DNA of 64,000 nt from Climacteris rufus. Lineage: Eukaryota > Chordata > Aves > Passeriformes > Climacteridae. The notes beneath the pieces are model-generated. The model was given only the letters and a program-made list of their open reading frames with translations, was not told the origin of the DNA and did not search any database. The DNA lies in contig VZRZ01008696.1 of the NCBI GenBank assembly GCA_013398175.1, positions 547,902 to 611,901 on the forward strand, in the 5' to 3' direction. Positions 34,205 through 45,920 of the stretch are shown in pieces (position 1 is the first letter of the stretch; each line of letters opens with the position of its first letter). The translations under genes were made by a program, and so were the position numbers.

Positions 34205-35730
34205 CTCTCAGCAGGCTGATGCAGTTCAGAACACAAGGGCACCACTCGGAGCAGCTCATCTGCAGGGCACAAGGGATCTCAGAAGAGCAAAACGGCCATG
34301 ATTCCCATTTTGACATTCCTAACCTCCTCAGTCACCTCATGACAGCACCCCTGATGTACCTGGCTTTCAGTCTTGTCTGGGGCTGGTCTCTCTCCAACTT
34401 TCTGTAGCCAAATAAATGTTTGCACAAACTTTGTGCTGTGAAGTTGGCAGAAGGACATTCACCTGGCCAACAGAATCATAGGATTCATGACTCCTGCTTG
34501 AGACATCAATGATTTATTCACAGTGAGCCAGATTTCAGACCCCAAATTGTCTTAAATGCTTTCCCTAACAAAGGAATTGGACAGTTTTAAGAATCAAAGA
34601 AAACTCTGTTCACCTCCAAAGAAGACAGGAAGATCATCTTGGGGGACAGGGGACTTCCTTTAAAAGCTGTTCTTTGTTCTCCTCCTCCCTCAGCTGCTGA
34701 CCCATTCTAAGGTGGATGAGGAAGCCAGGCCCTTGCTGGTCTCTACCACCCAACTCTCAGACAGAACCAGTTCTCCTCACAAGTCTTCCAATGGCCTTTT
34801 TACCAGCTCTAGAACATTCATCTCTAACTTGAGAACACTGATTCGCCTTCAGTGCCATCACCAGAAATACATTCCCTGGTAACAAATAACAGGTTTCTGA
34901 GCAAAGCAGACCATCCCAACCCCAACCAGAAACACACACCCAGGCAGTGCCTGTCCTGTACACACAGTGTGTACCTGGAGCTCCCATCCCCACTGGGGAT
35001 CCAGCTGCTGCTCCAGAGTGCAGGGGAAGGGAGAAAACCCTGGATCCCCCATGGAGAAACACCAGGGCCCCCTGCCCCACACCTGTCAGAGCTATAACAA
35101 CACACCCATAAAAACACAAAAGGTAACTCTGTGTCATGCTGCAAAAGGGCATTTCCCCGAGGATTCAGGGCACCCAGACATCTCTGGACTTATCTAGAGA
35201 ATGCTTAGGAATGCCATCAGGAGCTGATGATAAATGGAGATCTTTGTTTTCATGCAAAGGCCAGGACAACTGCATTATCTAAGGGGTCCTATCTCTTCTC
35301 CAAGACTCACTGTTTGAATCCTCAGCCTCCAGAAATTTCTCATTTCTCCAGAAACTGCAAGCACTTGCAAACTCCTCCATCTAAGAGCTGTCACAAGCGC
35401 TCTTGCTCCCACTCTCCTGTCCATTCCCAGGCTAATCCAAAGAGACTGCAGAGGAAGAAATGCTCGGAGTTAAATCAGCACCAGCAATGCCAAGGGAGCA
35501 GTTACTGTTGGAATTCCCCGTTCCTGAGTGGTCTCTATTAAGATCAATGGAGCCCTGTGCTGGGCCCAGCACACAAATTATGAGCCAGCAGCCACGTTAA
35601 CTCTTACCACAGTGTCTGTAATGACACAGCATCCATGATCACTGGTTCCCATCAGGAAAAAATAAAGCCTGGTTAGTATTTCCCACATCTTCGTAGCAAA
35701 GTTCCTTGCTATCTATTTGTGAGAATGATT
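34205..35730. other. Unremarkable non-coding DNA
   Basis: Open frames up to 131 codons on the minus strand (34757-35152) overlap in several registers and show no domain. No CpG cluster or repeat was recognised. Confidence 0.45.
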
Positions 35731-35734
35731 TTTA

Positions 35735-35960
35735 AATATATAATATATAAAACACAGACTTAAATTTTTCCAGATTTGGCCAGTTTTCAATATTTCAGTC
35801 TATGTGGAACGATCCAAATATGTTTTCAATATATTTCAACACATACAGTTGTCATATTCAGACCTGTATATTTTACTTATTAGCAAAACTGGCCAAGTAT
35901 GTGCTATTTTTCAATATAGTTGCTCTATCGCCTCATATATTTTAGAGACATGATTGTACA
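35735..35960. repeat. AT-rich block with 12-bp inverted repeat
   Basis: TTGGCCAGTTTT (35776-35787) and AAAACTGGCCAA (35885-35896) are exact reverse complements bounding a 121-bp unit. TTCAATAT words occur inside and just outside it. The layout resembles a very small, decayed MITE-like element or a foldback. No clear target-site duplication was seen at the arm ends. Confidence 0.55.
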
Positions 35961-38900
35961 GCACATTTTAGGAAAGATATTACAAATGAAGAGAGATCAT
36001 TTTTCTCTTACAGAAAGGATGTGGTTTGTTAAACCATTTGGAAGACAGAAGTGGATTGCTTTGTCACTGGGAATGGACTCTGGGCACAGTGCCCGGGTGC
36101 AGAACCAGGGCAGAGGTTCCTGTAGTGCCCACAACAACCTGTGCATGCAGTGCCCAGGAGCTGCCCTGCTGGAGAGAGCTTGGGATGCAGGACTAAGGAA
36201 AAGGATAACCTGGTGTAGCTATCCAACAGAGACTTTGGGTTCAACAAACAGGGAAAAGTGTCTGTTAGAGAGGGCATAACCCAATTCTCTGAAGTTATGA
36301 AGTGGCATCATAGTGTGGCTGATCCACACGGACATCTGATCCCAGCATTGCTCTGTGACTTCACACTGTCCACACACTTCATGTTCACTACACAGGAAGA
36401 AAACCACTGACTTGCTCACTAGTAGAAGAGATCTACAAGGAAGGTTGGAAGGAGAAGGCCTCCAGACCTCTCAACAAAAAGCTTTGAATCCTAAACTGAG
36501 TCCAGAAAGAAATTCAGAGTCTGTGAAACTCCTAAGTCCTTTAACTAAATTCCAAGGACTCAGCTACAGCTTTTCTGTAAGACTTGTACAGGAGATGGAT
36601 CCTCAGATTTGCCAACATCTGTAGAAGTGAAATGAGTATGGCCAACCTGTCCTGCATGGGATTAACAGTGCTGCAGCAGAGGGTTTCTGGATGCTGGACA
36701 CCAGCAATCCTGAACTCATCCAAACAAGAAAGGCAACAGATGAGAATTAAAAGCAGTGGTTTCCAGGAAAAGAAATAAAAAAGAAAAACAAATAAACATT
36801 TCCCAAACAAATCAAACAAACCAATCAACCCCCAAGAGTTCTGTATGTTGCTTATCCTTGTGTCACCCCAAGAACATCCCAGGAACTTGGCAAGACTTGC
36901 ATTCTGAGACAGAATCCCTCCTTTCTCCTCACTTGGCAGCATTTTACAGCACACATCAGACAGGCCAAGATTTATGCCTTGCCATGGAAAAGCTGCCATC
37001 CCAAGAGATTTGCCCAGCTTTCGCCCTTCTCTCTTTTGCTCCTTGCAGTAGATTGGTGACATATTTAGAAGGCACTTGGTGCTGCTGGCCACGTGCTCAT
37101 GTTTTCTCTTGTCTCCTACACATTTGCAGATGTTTCAGTCACTTACCTGAACCCTTACACTGTCCTCCAGATGACTTTTAATGCTCATTTCCAAAGAGGT
37201 CCTTATGGTCAGAGCACAGCTCAGAACAAGGAGAGGTTGAACTTTGCCACCGCAGCAACAGAATCATGAAACAGTAAGAGATCCCCAGGTATTTATATTT
37301 GAAATGAAGCCATCAAAAAACCCCAGATTTGTTTAACTTTCAAATTTTATATCATACCCAGATGAAAAACACAGCATTAAAATGCTGCAAAAAGCATTTA
37401 GCTTAATACAAAATACCTTTCTTTGATTTATTTTCTTTTACCACTAACTGAAGAAGCACACATTGGATTTTCTCAACCAATGTTTTGCCTCATGTGATTA
37501 TGTGGCTTGGGCAGATCTTTAAGTCATTTGCCAGTCAATCCTGTAAGGCTATTGATGGCTACAGTAAAAACAAGGTTTTTTCTAGACTTGCAAGTTTCTC
37601 TTTCAGTAGTCCCCCTGCTGTAACCCCAGAAGGATTACACCCACTGATGATCAGCCTCCACCTCCCTGCAATGAGCCCTCACAGCCTCACTCTCAGGGAA
37701 GGAGGACAGGGTTGTTCCCTCTCCTCCTTCACCACGACAGCCAGTTACACTGCCAAAAGACCCACAGGTGTCTGGCACAGTGACACTGCTGTGGGTGTTT
37801 CTCCCACAGGCTGGCATTCCCAAGGGACACCCAGCAACCCCTGGTTCCACAGGGTTTGTTCTGGGATGCCATCAGCACACTGCAGTCTGTCATAGCTGGG
37901 ATTACACTGCAGCTCACAGCCTGGGTGCCTGTGCTCACTAACCTGCAGTCAGGTGGCAAATGCAGCAGCTGCAGAGCTGGCACCCTGTTTCTCCAGCACT
38001 GCTAGCCCAGCATTCCCAATGTGCCAAGCTTGCACACACTGTCTGCTGCATTGTCTGAGCCTTCTTTACTTCTCAAATATTCTCACCACAGAGCTCACTG
38101 AAATGATGGCTGGTCTGTTTCATGTACTGCTCTCTGGGTTATGGCCCTCAAGGACTCCATCCTTGTAAACTCAGACTAGCGCTTCAGAATGAAAAGTATT
38201 TGCAGAAATGCTGTTTAAAGCAAAGCACTGAATTCTCATTTTAGTAATGAATGAGCCTTTGACCTTATTTTGACATAAACTTACATCCACAGAGCAAGTT
38301 TTAATAGCTGCTTAAGCACCAGAAAAAAGATTCTCTCTTAGGTACTATGGAAAATTCTTTGTTCTAGCAAGTGAAGAATAAATGAAGAGTTACAACTCAG
38401 AGACATGTCCTGAAGGCATGCTACTGTATATTCTGGAGTGATTCTTCTTTTCAGGCACAATTTAGTAAGGTACTAGGGCAGTCACTAATTCTGTGAGTTG
38501 AAAGATAATTTTTAAAATGGGAAGCTCATTTCCTGAGAACACTTAGCTGGATAAAGCCTGGGAAAAATTAGTTAAGGAGAAGTTGGCTATGTACAGATAA
38601 GTGTTGCTTGACCATCCACTTTTGATGAATTTCACCAAGGACCTAAAAACCCAAAAGCCCACAAAATTATCCACAAGACTACTCAGGAGTGCAGAGAGAT
38701 AAAGGCATGAACAGGGAAGAGGGCAGGGGGAAAGAGAGATGTCCTACTTCTATTCTATCTTTTAGCAGCAGTCACTGACAGGACCTGAACCAACCAAGTA
38801 AAACAGACAGAAAATAAACATAAGCCACAAAAACCTCAACCCTCACAGAGACCATTTAGAGAAGGAGAAACTCACAGGGCTTCTCCATTCCACCTCACCC

Positions 38901-39370
38901 TAGTCATCAAATATTGATAAGGAACAGCAGTGGCAGTTGTTAGCTGGAGCTGGTAACGGAAGCATGAAAAGTAAAAATCAATGGGATTTTTTATTTTGAT
39001 GAAGAAAGGCAAAACTGTGTGTGCTGAGAGAGGGTGTGCTGCACGTGGCCATCAGCATTTCTGTGGGAAGCACAGGGATGGACACACTGAACAGGATTTG
39101 GTGCACACAGACACAGGGTAATTTCTGTGAAGTCACATTTCCACAGCCAGGGGTGAAACTGAGGAATGCAGGAGCCACACTTTGTACCTTTGTGTCTGTG
39201 CCTTCAGAAGAGCAAATGTTCTGGGTGTTCAGGAGGGACTGTCCATCAATCAGCTGGGTTGAGGGGCCTTGCATGTAGGGCTGTGTTTGTTGTGTTGTTT
39301 CATGCTCTGAGTATAGAGACGCATTTTCATTTTATGGGTTTGCCGAGACTCTCAGGAAACCTCAGTTGTT
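35960..39370. other. Unremarkable non-coding DNA
   Basis: The 183-codon minus-strand frame at 36541-37092 and the 136-141-codon plus-strand frames at 36756-37181 and 37485-37895 carry no recognised domain. An A-rich tract lies at about 36770-36800. No CpG cluster. Confidence 0.45.
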
Positions 39371-39560
39371 CCATCTCTGCAAGTGTAGCTAATGAGCTCC
39401 TTGGTCATTAATATGCACCCATGTTTAGCACTCTAACTGGCTACCCAGCTTTCAGGGAGAGTGTTTTTGTGCACTAACACTACAGTAGCAGTAATTAATA
39501 GCTATTTACCATGTAAAAATGATCTTATTGCAATGCAGAGCAAGCGAACCCTCATAGCAG
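39370..39560. promoter_or_regulatory. Candidate homeodomain-rich element
   Basis: Contains GCTAATGAGC near 39389, GGTCATTAATATGCA near 39403 and GTAATTAATAGC near 39491 in repeat-free sequence. These TAAT cores spread over about 120 bp are suggestive but weak evidence for an enhancer. Confidence 0.25.
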
Positions 39561-41855
39561 TGATGTCACCACAGGCACCACACACTCTGAGCAGCTCAGT
39601 GAGAACTGGTGTGTCCAAAAGGGAAGTCAGAGATGACACCAGAACACATTCTGAGATCCAGATTCAATGTCTCACCAATATCACACACAACAAAACACAC
39701 AGGGTGAAAATTCTTCCACTGCCTAATGGAAGAGTGAGGTCGTGGATTCAGATACTTCCTACCCAGTCAGAATTACAGCAATTACAGCCTTACAGTAAAG
39801 CTGTTGACCTCTCCTTTTTCAGCCTGGACTGGTTTGAAGTAGGAGCTGAACAGAAGGTGTGAATCATCAAGCTTGTCAAACCAATCTCTTTCAGCACCAA
39901 TGAGTGCACTTGCAGTGTGTGCAGAGGAAAGGCATGGGATGGAGGGAGAGGCTTTAAAGGAAAAGTATTCTGCAATTTAAGCCAGTGGAATTGGGTTCCT
40001 TCCTTTATTCTTTGGTCACAGTTGGCATTCAAAGCAGTACTGCAACATAAAATGTAGAAATCCTCTGAAGGAAGGAAAGTAAGACCCAAGTTGATACAAT
40101 GGTTTGGTTCTTCAGTTTCCCACACTTGTCACTGACCTATTGAAGACAACACACAGAGAAGAAACCACCTTGTCCTCTGCTCAAAGCCCCCATATCAGGC
40201 CCTCTGAGGTGAGCAGAGACTCTGGAATAGTTTTGTTCTGGGGTATTCACTCACTAGAAGTGAGGAAGCAGTTGCTGGTACTTACATTCCTTTAGAATAG
40301 CAGCTTTTCTTGGTTGCCAAATTCAGAGAACAGTTAAATGTACCATCTGTTTTCTCACAGAAACAATCACCACACACATCCCTAGGCTGAACTAGAGGAA
40401 ACTCTTAGGATATTCTCTTTTCCTGAAGCTAGATACATGCAAAGGTCCAACAGACACTCATCATGATGCCAAAGAGGAGTTCCTTGCCTGAAGATGTTTA
40501 TTGTGATATCTGGGAGAGATCTGGCCTTAGTCTCTTGTGCTGCCTACTTGGAAGCTGGCAGAGGACAGAAGTGCTGCAGAGACCCTGCCCAAAGCCCCAC
40601 AGCTCTACAGACATTCAGCTGATGTTCCATTTGACACCTATCAGCAGGACCATTCCTACCCAGCAAAGCACCAGCCCATGCCCAGCTGGAAGCTTGAGCC
40701 ATCAGCCCACTGACACTTCCCTGATTCACATCCATCGAGGAGATCCCTCCCAGCACATTCTGTTTGCTCCTTTAGTGATATAATCTCAGTTTTACAATAG
40801 ATTACGAGAGATCTATTCAACTCAAAACTGAGCTCAGTAAACACAGCCCTCTGATATGATCCCCATCATGTGGTCAAGAAGAGGGCATTTGATTAAACAA
40901 ACTATACTTGTTGGATTAAGTTTATAGCTGGATTAAACCAAATAAAGACCACAAAGGGACAATCTCAGTGCTCCAAACCGGGTTCCTGTTCCTTCCTTTC
41001 CATCAGCACCAGTGATCCTACCACTACCCAATCAACCAGCTCAGCTTTCTGACCTACAAACAAGCATACCAAAAGTAGGAAAATAAAAAAGCTTTCAGCT
41101 GGCTCAGCAAGCTTCTTACTGCCCCTCTGCAAGAACACTAGTGCTGGCACTAGGGGAAAGAACAAAAACTCACAATAAAAGGAAGGAAAGAAGAGAACAG
41201 GAGCACAGTCTTAGAAGGGCTCACACCAACCAGGCCACTGCATTTTTTCTTAGCTGCCTAGGAGCCAGTCTGGGTATCTCAGCACTGCAGTGCAGAGTTA
41301 GATCCAGAGGGACAATGAAAACAATAAATTAATAAGCAGAATTCAAGCTCTGGTGCTAAAAGAACCATGTACACCCTGTAGGATCCATGAGCAGCCCTAG
41401 AATAAATGCCACATCATCTGAGAAAAGGATCTGATGAACCCTCACAAGCCATGAACTCCTTTGAAGAGGAAAACTGAACTGAACTGAGAAAGGAAAGCCA
41501 TGTACAGAATCTTTTTGTACCTGGTTCAAGTCTGGCCCAATATATCCCTGACCTACAATGGTTTGCTTACAGGCTCTCTTAAGGATGCCATATTCTAGAA
41601 GCTGGTGTCTGCATGGGAGAGGTAGGCATATTTTGATTGTAAGACAGAACTGATTGTTCATGAGCTTGGGATTTGGAACTAAGGTTTTGAAACAAATCAC
41701 TGCAGAGCTTTCACTCACTTTGTGCCTGCCTTAGTAAAAGTGACGTGCTGTCAAAGGAGTTTAAAGGCCTCATACATCAGTTCTGGGATTGCATTTTGAG
41801 AGAAAGAAAGAGGCAGAGAACTTTGGATGCCTCCGCCTTTCACCCAAGAATCTGC
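39560..41855. other. Unremarkable non-coding DNA
   Basis: No gene or known repeat. Frames of up to 133 codons (39461-39862 plus) show no motif. Confidence 0.45.
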
Positions 41856-41859
41856 ACAT

Positions 41860-42430
41860 TGTGATAATTTATAAAAAGCTTAAAATTGCCTAGATATCAG
41901 TGCATTAAAATTTAATTTTAGATTGAAACTGTTATCTGAATTCAGTGGCCTGTGAGATATATATGTACTTGGAACATCCTGCCCAGAAGAACCTATTAAA
42001 GTACTTTCTGCAATTATTATTTAATATTGAACATTTTATAGCAGCAGTGCCTTGAGGCCAAACAAGTCATCATTGTGTTGCATACCACACAAATGTAACA
42101 CAATTATAACAGCTCAAGCTTAAAGTTATTTATGCATTGTTTGGTATAGCACTGCAAGGCCCGAGTGATTTTTACAATTATGGTCCATTTTTAGGAGGAA
42201 CTGGGGACATGAACATCTTTTCTAAAAAAAAAGTAAGACACTGATCATTGTAAGACACTCTTTCCCTTGATCATACCTTTCCTTCTAGCTTTTTTGGGAA
42301 GGAATGATCCATATTAAAACCTTGATCATGTTGAAAACTAGCAGTAAACTAAGAAAGAAAATAATTGCTTTCAATTGAATGAGGAAATCTGTTTTCAAAT
42401 GTGACTCAATCACATAATTATTTGAGATGA
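41860..42430. other. AT-rich block, possible conserved element
   Basis: Low GC with many TTAA and TAATT words, no open frame of note and several GATCAT words near 42240-42330. A serum-response or MEF2-like CCATTTTTAGG is near 42185. The sequence could be constrained AT-rich regulatory DNA or simply neutral; nothing here decides. Confidence 0.35.
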
Positions 42431-43660
42431 GAGGAACCCACAGGCAGGATGAGCTTGCACCTCTGGATGGTGCTTCCCACAGTCACACTGTCTTAAGTCA
42501 GTCACAATACTGCATTACAGGGTTCCAGATCCTTCAAAATCAAGGCACAGGTACCTAAGTCACTTTGACCTTAAAACACTGAAAGAAGGAAAGTACAAAA
42601 TATCTGAAAATCTACCACCTTCATATCAGGACAAATCTCTGCAGCACCTGGATCTGAGAGACGGGATCTGAATTCAGGTGAAATTTGCTGCACCTCAATC
42701 CCCAAGTCAGGCACTTCCAAGCTTCTATTACCTGGACTTTATAAACAAATGGTGGCAGCCAGAACTCACAGCAGAGTTCCCAGACATTGTTCCCAGGATG
42801 TATCAAAGGCTGGGGTACCTTATCTTCACTAAAATTGTTCACCTTGGTTAGAGTGAAGAGCATTCTCCCCTGTACCTACCAGGGTAGGTGCCCCCTACCC
42901 CCAGCACACCGTGACAGCCAGGTGGTAACACATCCCCTCCCCACAGGAGCTCTGCTTCCAGCCCAGCACAGCTTCATTAGACTTTCCCTGCCCATTTAGA
43001 GACTAAAATCTTACAAGCAAGAAGCATGCAGGTACAATTCACATCTGAACTGGGGGTCCTGGCCCAAATGATTAGTTGTGACCATATGCCTTACTGACAC
43101 CTGATATGTGCAAACTTCCACCTCCAGAAGTCTGACTGGATGATTATAAGGAACAACACTCCACAGCCACCACTGCTCATCCTGGCCTTGTGTGTAGAAA
43201 TCAGACCTTCTCCAATTTTAGTGAGCCTGATCACAGCCTTAGCTCTCATTCTGGTTAGCCAAATTTTCCATGTGATGAAGGCCAGTAGATATTTGATGGT
43301 CCTGGATTTGGAAAAGCTGAATCTTTGAAATAAAGAATGAAGAAGCAGCAATGGCAGAAAGCAGAGAAGGTATGAAGAGGAATAAAGGGTCGTTAGCAGT
43401 TCTCCCAATTAATTAAACAAAGCTAAGGAGGAAGAGGAACAGAGCCCTTCAGACAGCTCGTGGCTGGGCTGCAGGCAGGGGGGTGCTATTCCCCACGGCC
43501 TTTTGCGGGTTACCACAAAGAGAGTTCACAGATCTTCCACTCACTTACTTAAATATTTGATATGAAATTAAAGCCCCGTTCCAACTTCCACGACCACTGT
43601 CTCCCTGGCTCTCCCCTCCTCCTATTCCCAGCAGACCCCTTCATCCTTCACATGCCTGTC
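42430..43660. other. Unremarkable non-coding DNA
   Basis: The minus-strand 105-codon frame at 43091-43408 has hydrophobic stretches but no recognisable family. Nothing else was noted. Confidence 0.45.
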
Positions 43661-43674
43661 CTCAGCCCAAGACA

Positions 43675-44060
43675 TGAGCACAATTAGCACCAGCCCACTG
43701 GCGCCAATTAGCAGCCAATAGTGTCTATATTGTGGGAGGGGGGCTGGAGCAGCGGGCCCTGTGTCTCCAGCCTGCCTTCACACTCAATTACATTAAGTGC
43801 AGTCTCCTGGCTGGGCCGGGCCGGACAGTCGCTGCGGTAATTGTGTCCTCCCTCGCTGCGGGGAGCTCCGGCAGCCTCTCCCCAGCCCGCCAGGGACTGC
43901 CCGCAGTGTCCGCCGGCATCAACGCGCTCCTCTGCAGAGGGGAAGGGCCAGCGCAGCAAACGGGAGCAGAGGGCCTGAGCGGGAGAACGATCCCAATGTC
44001 TTCGTTTGAAAGTTTGAGAGTCTGAAACTCCCAGGCCGTGAGGCTCTGAGCCCCGCAGGG
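43675..44060. promoter_or_regulatory. CpG cluster with repeated CAATTAGCA words, candidate enhancer
   Basis: CAATTAGCACCAGCC at 43681-43695 is echoed by CAATTAGCAGCC at about 43708-43719, with CCAATAG following. About 18 CpGs lie between 43815 and 44040. A perfect palindrome, CCTCTGCAGAGG, is at 43929-43940. A TAAT core (GGTAATTGTG) sits within the CpG part. The 178- and 130-codon minus-strand frames are products of GC richness. Homeodomain cores beside a CpG island are typical of developmental enhancers or promoters. Confidence 0.4.
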
Positions 44061-45390
44061 CTCAGCCGTGCCCGCTCCCTGTGACTGTCCCGGCTCCAGA
44101 ACACCCTCCTGGACCCAGCCCCTGGGCCTCTCCCAGGGCAGCCTGGGCTCCTTGGGGGGAGTGGAACACTGACAATGTGTTTGCAGCTCGGAACCAAACC
44201 CGAGTAGCTGGTGGGCTGCCATCCCTGCTCTTGGCCAGTGCGAAATGCTGAGAAATGAGCAGGGTGACCGGCAGACCCGACTGATGTGACTCCCCTGTAC
44301 CACCACAGCACTGCACAGTTCCACTGAACAGTTTGACTTTGTAGATATCTGATAAGACCAAAATAAATTTAAAAAAAATGTGTTCCCAGTTAATTTTAAC
44401 TTCCCTTCATAAATGTTTTAGCTTTTGTACATGGTTTCATAACACCCTGCTCCCAGTGCTGCAACAGGACGTACTTTGATGGAATACTCTCTGCTTTCAT
44501 TTTATTTTTAAACGCATGAAGGACAACTGCTACTTAGCACCAACATAAATATTTGTCCTTCTTGTGTAGATTTAAGTGTCTTCCTGTTTTTAACAGGCCA
44601 GTGTGACTCTGAATAGGAATCATTTCTAGTTTAACACCTATTTTAAGATGAGTTGAATGGTGCTCTGGAGCTGCTGATCTCCTCATACTGCCTACAGCAG
44701 AGCTATGGTGGAGGATCATCAGAGAGTTGGACCAAAACGAGATAAATCACACCCTTGATGCAACATTATGTGTCACAGTTATTCCAAATACTCTTACTGA
44801 GATGCAATTTAAAAATAACAGATATAGAAAACACATTAAAACTTCTAAATGTGATATGTAATACTAAGAAAGGGAAGAATCAATCTTCCAAAGTGAGATT
44901 TTTCATAGAATTGAAAGCAATATCAGCACATAAAAAGGGTCAATAATAAAAGAAATAAAAAAAGAGTAGAGGGTGGCTGTGAGAATGAATCTTCTTCAAA
45001 AGGTGTAAAGCCACGGTTTTGTTCCTGCAACTAATGAAGTGCTACACATCCTGGACAAATCTCCTAAATCAGCTGTCAGCTTCTATCTGTAAGTCACACG
45101 TGAGAGCTGCTACCCCAGCTCGGTGCTTGGTAGTTGATGTTCACAGTTTGTGCAATACTTAAAATGGATTCTCTTTTGCTTTATGTCAAGATCAACGATT
45201 TTCCTAGAGATGCTGACAAAAAGGAATACTCCAAGAGAAAGATTAAAACTCTTCTATGTCAGGAATACTTTCTCCCCTCTTTTCCCTTAACTTCTCCAGG
45301 CCCAAGACTCCTCTTAGAAATTATGTTCTATCCTTCATCACTGCAGGCTTCCCAAACTGTTCTGTGAAAAGGATGTGTTGGGTTGAGCAC
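44060..45390. other. Unremarkable non-coding DNA
   Basis: Composition falls from GC-rich to AT-rich by 44350. No gene or transposon was recognised. Confidence 0.45.
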
Positions 45391-45394
45391 TTCA

Positions 45395-45700
45395 CCTGTT
45401 GGTGCTTTCTTCCACATTCCTTTGGCTCTTTTTCTTCTGGTCCATTTCCAATGTGCTTTCAGTATCCCTCATCTCAGGCCCCTTCCATCTATTTCTCCAT
45501 TTCTTCCCTTCTCCATCCAGACATCCTCATTTTCTCTCTTTTCCATGTGCTCTACTTTCTCTTTTCCTTCTTTAGCTGTTTCCACGTCTTTTTTTCTTCC
45601 CTTCTTCAAGTATCTCCCTTTCCTTCCTATTCTTCCATGTCTCATCTCCATCCTATTCCTCAATTCTTTCACTTTTTGTCTTCCACCTCTTCCGCTTGCC
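45395..45700. repeat. Pyrimidine-rich low-complexity tract
   Basis: About 300 bp are dominated by C and T on the plus strand (TTTTCTTCTG, CTCTCTTTTCC, TTCCTTCTTT forms). This explains overlapping plus-strand open frames of 155 and 157 codons that are rich in Phe, Ser, Leu and Pro. They are composition artefacts. Such mirror-like tracts can form triplex DNA. Confidence 0.75.
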
Positions 45701-45714
45701 TATTGTTCAGGAGT

Positions 45715-45920
45715 GGGTTGTGACGATTTCTGGCTCTTTGCTGTGATCAGGAAACATTTACTGACATCAGAAACATCCTCATTAGCTCTGGACAGGTGGG
45801 AACCATCTTTGTTTCCTGCAGGCACCATCTCGTGTCTGCTCCCTAAGCCTCGGTGACAGCTGCCCGGCTCTGACGTGGAGACATCTCCTCCTCTCCACCA
45901 GTTAGTGGGGCCCCAGCTCA
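45715..45920. promoter_or_regulatory. Weak candidate regulatory element
   Basis: Contains CCTCATTAGCTCT near 45777, the same CCTCATTAGCT word seen at about 14847, plus a GACAGGTGGGAACCATCTTTG stretch with an E-box and TGACG. The evidence is motif content only. Confidence 0.2.

Noticed and set aside
39888..39900. TTTCAGCACCAA, like the left half of a REST/NRSF site
   Set aside because: The right half (GGACAG type) is absent at the required spacing.
43788..44324. 178-codon minus-strand frame
   Set aside because: It is driven by GC richness of the CpG cluster. A second minus-strand frame of 130 codons overlaps it in another register, and no family is recognised.
45256..45856. Overlapping plus-strand frames of 155 and 157 codons rich in Phe and Ser
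   Set aside because: They lie in a pyrimidine-rich low-complexity tract, which produces long stop-poor frames in more than one register. There is no domain.
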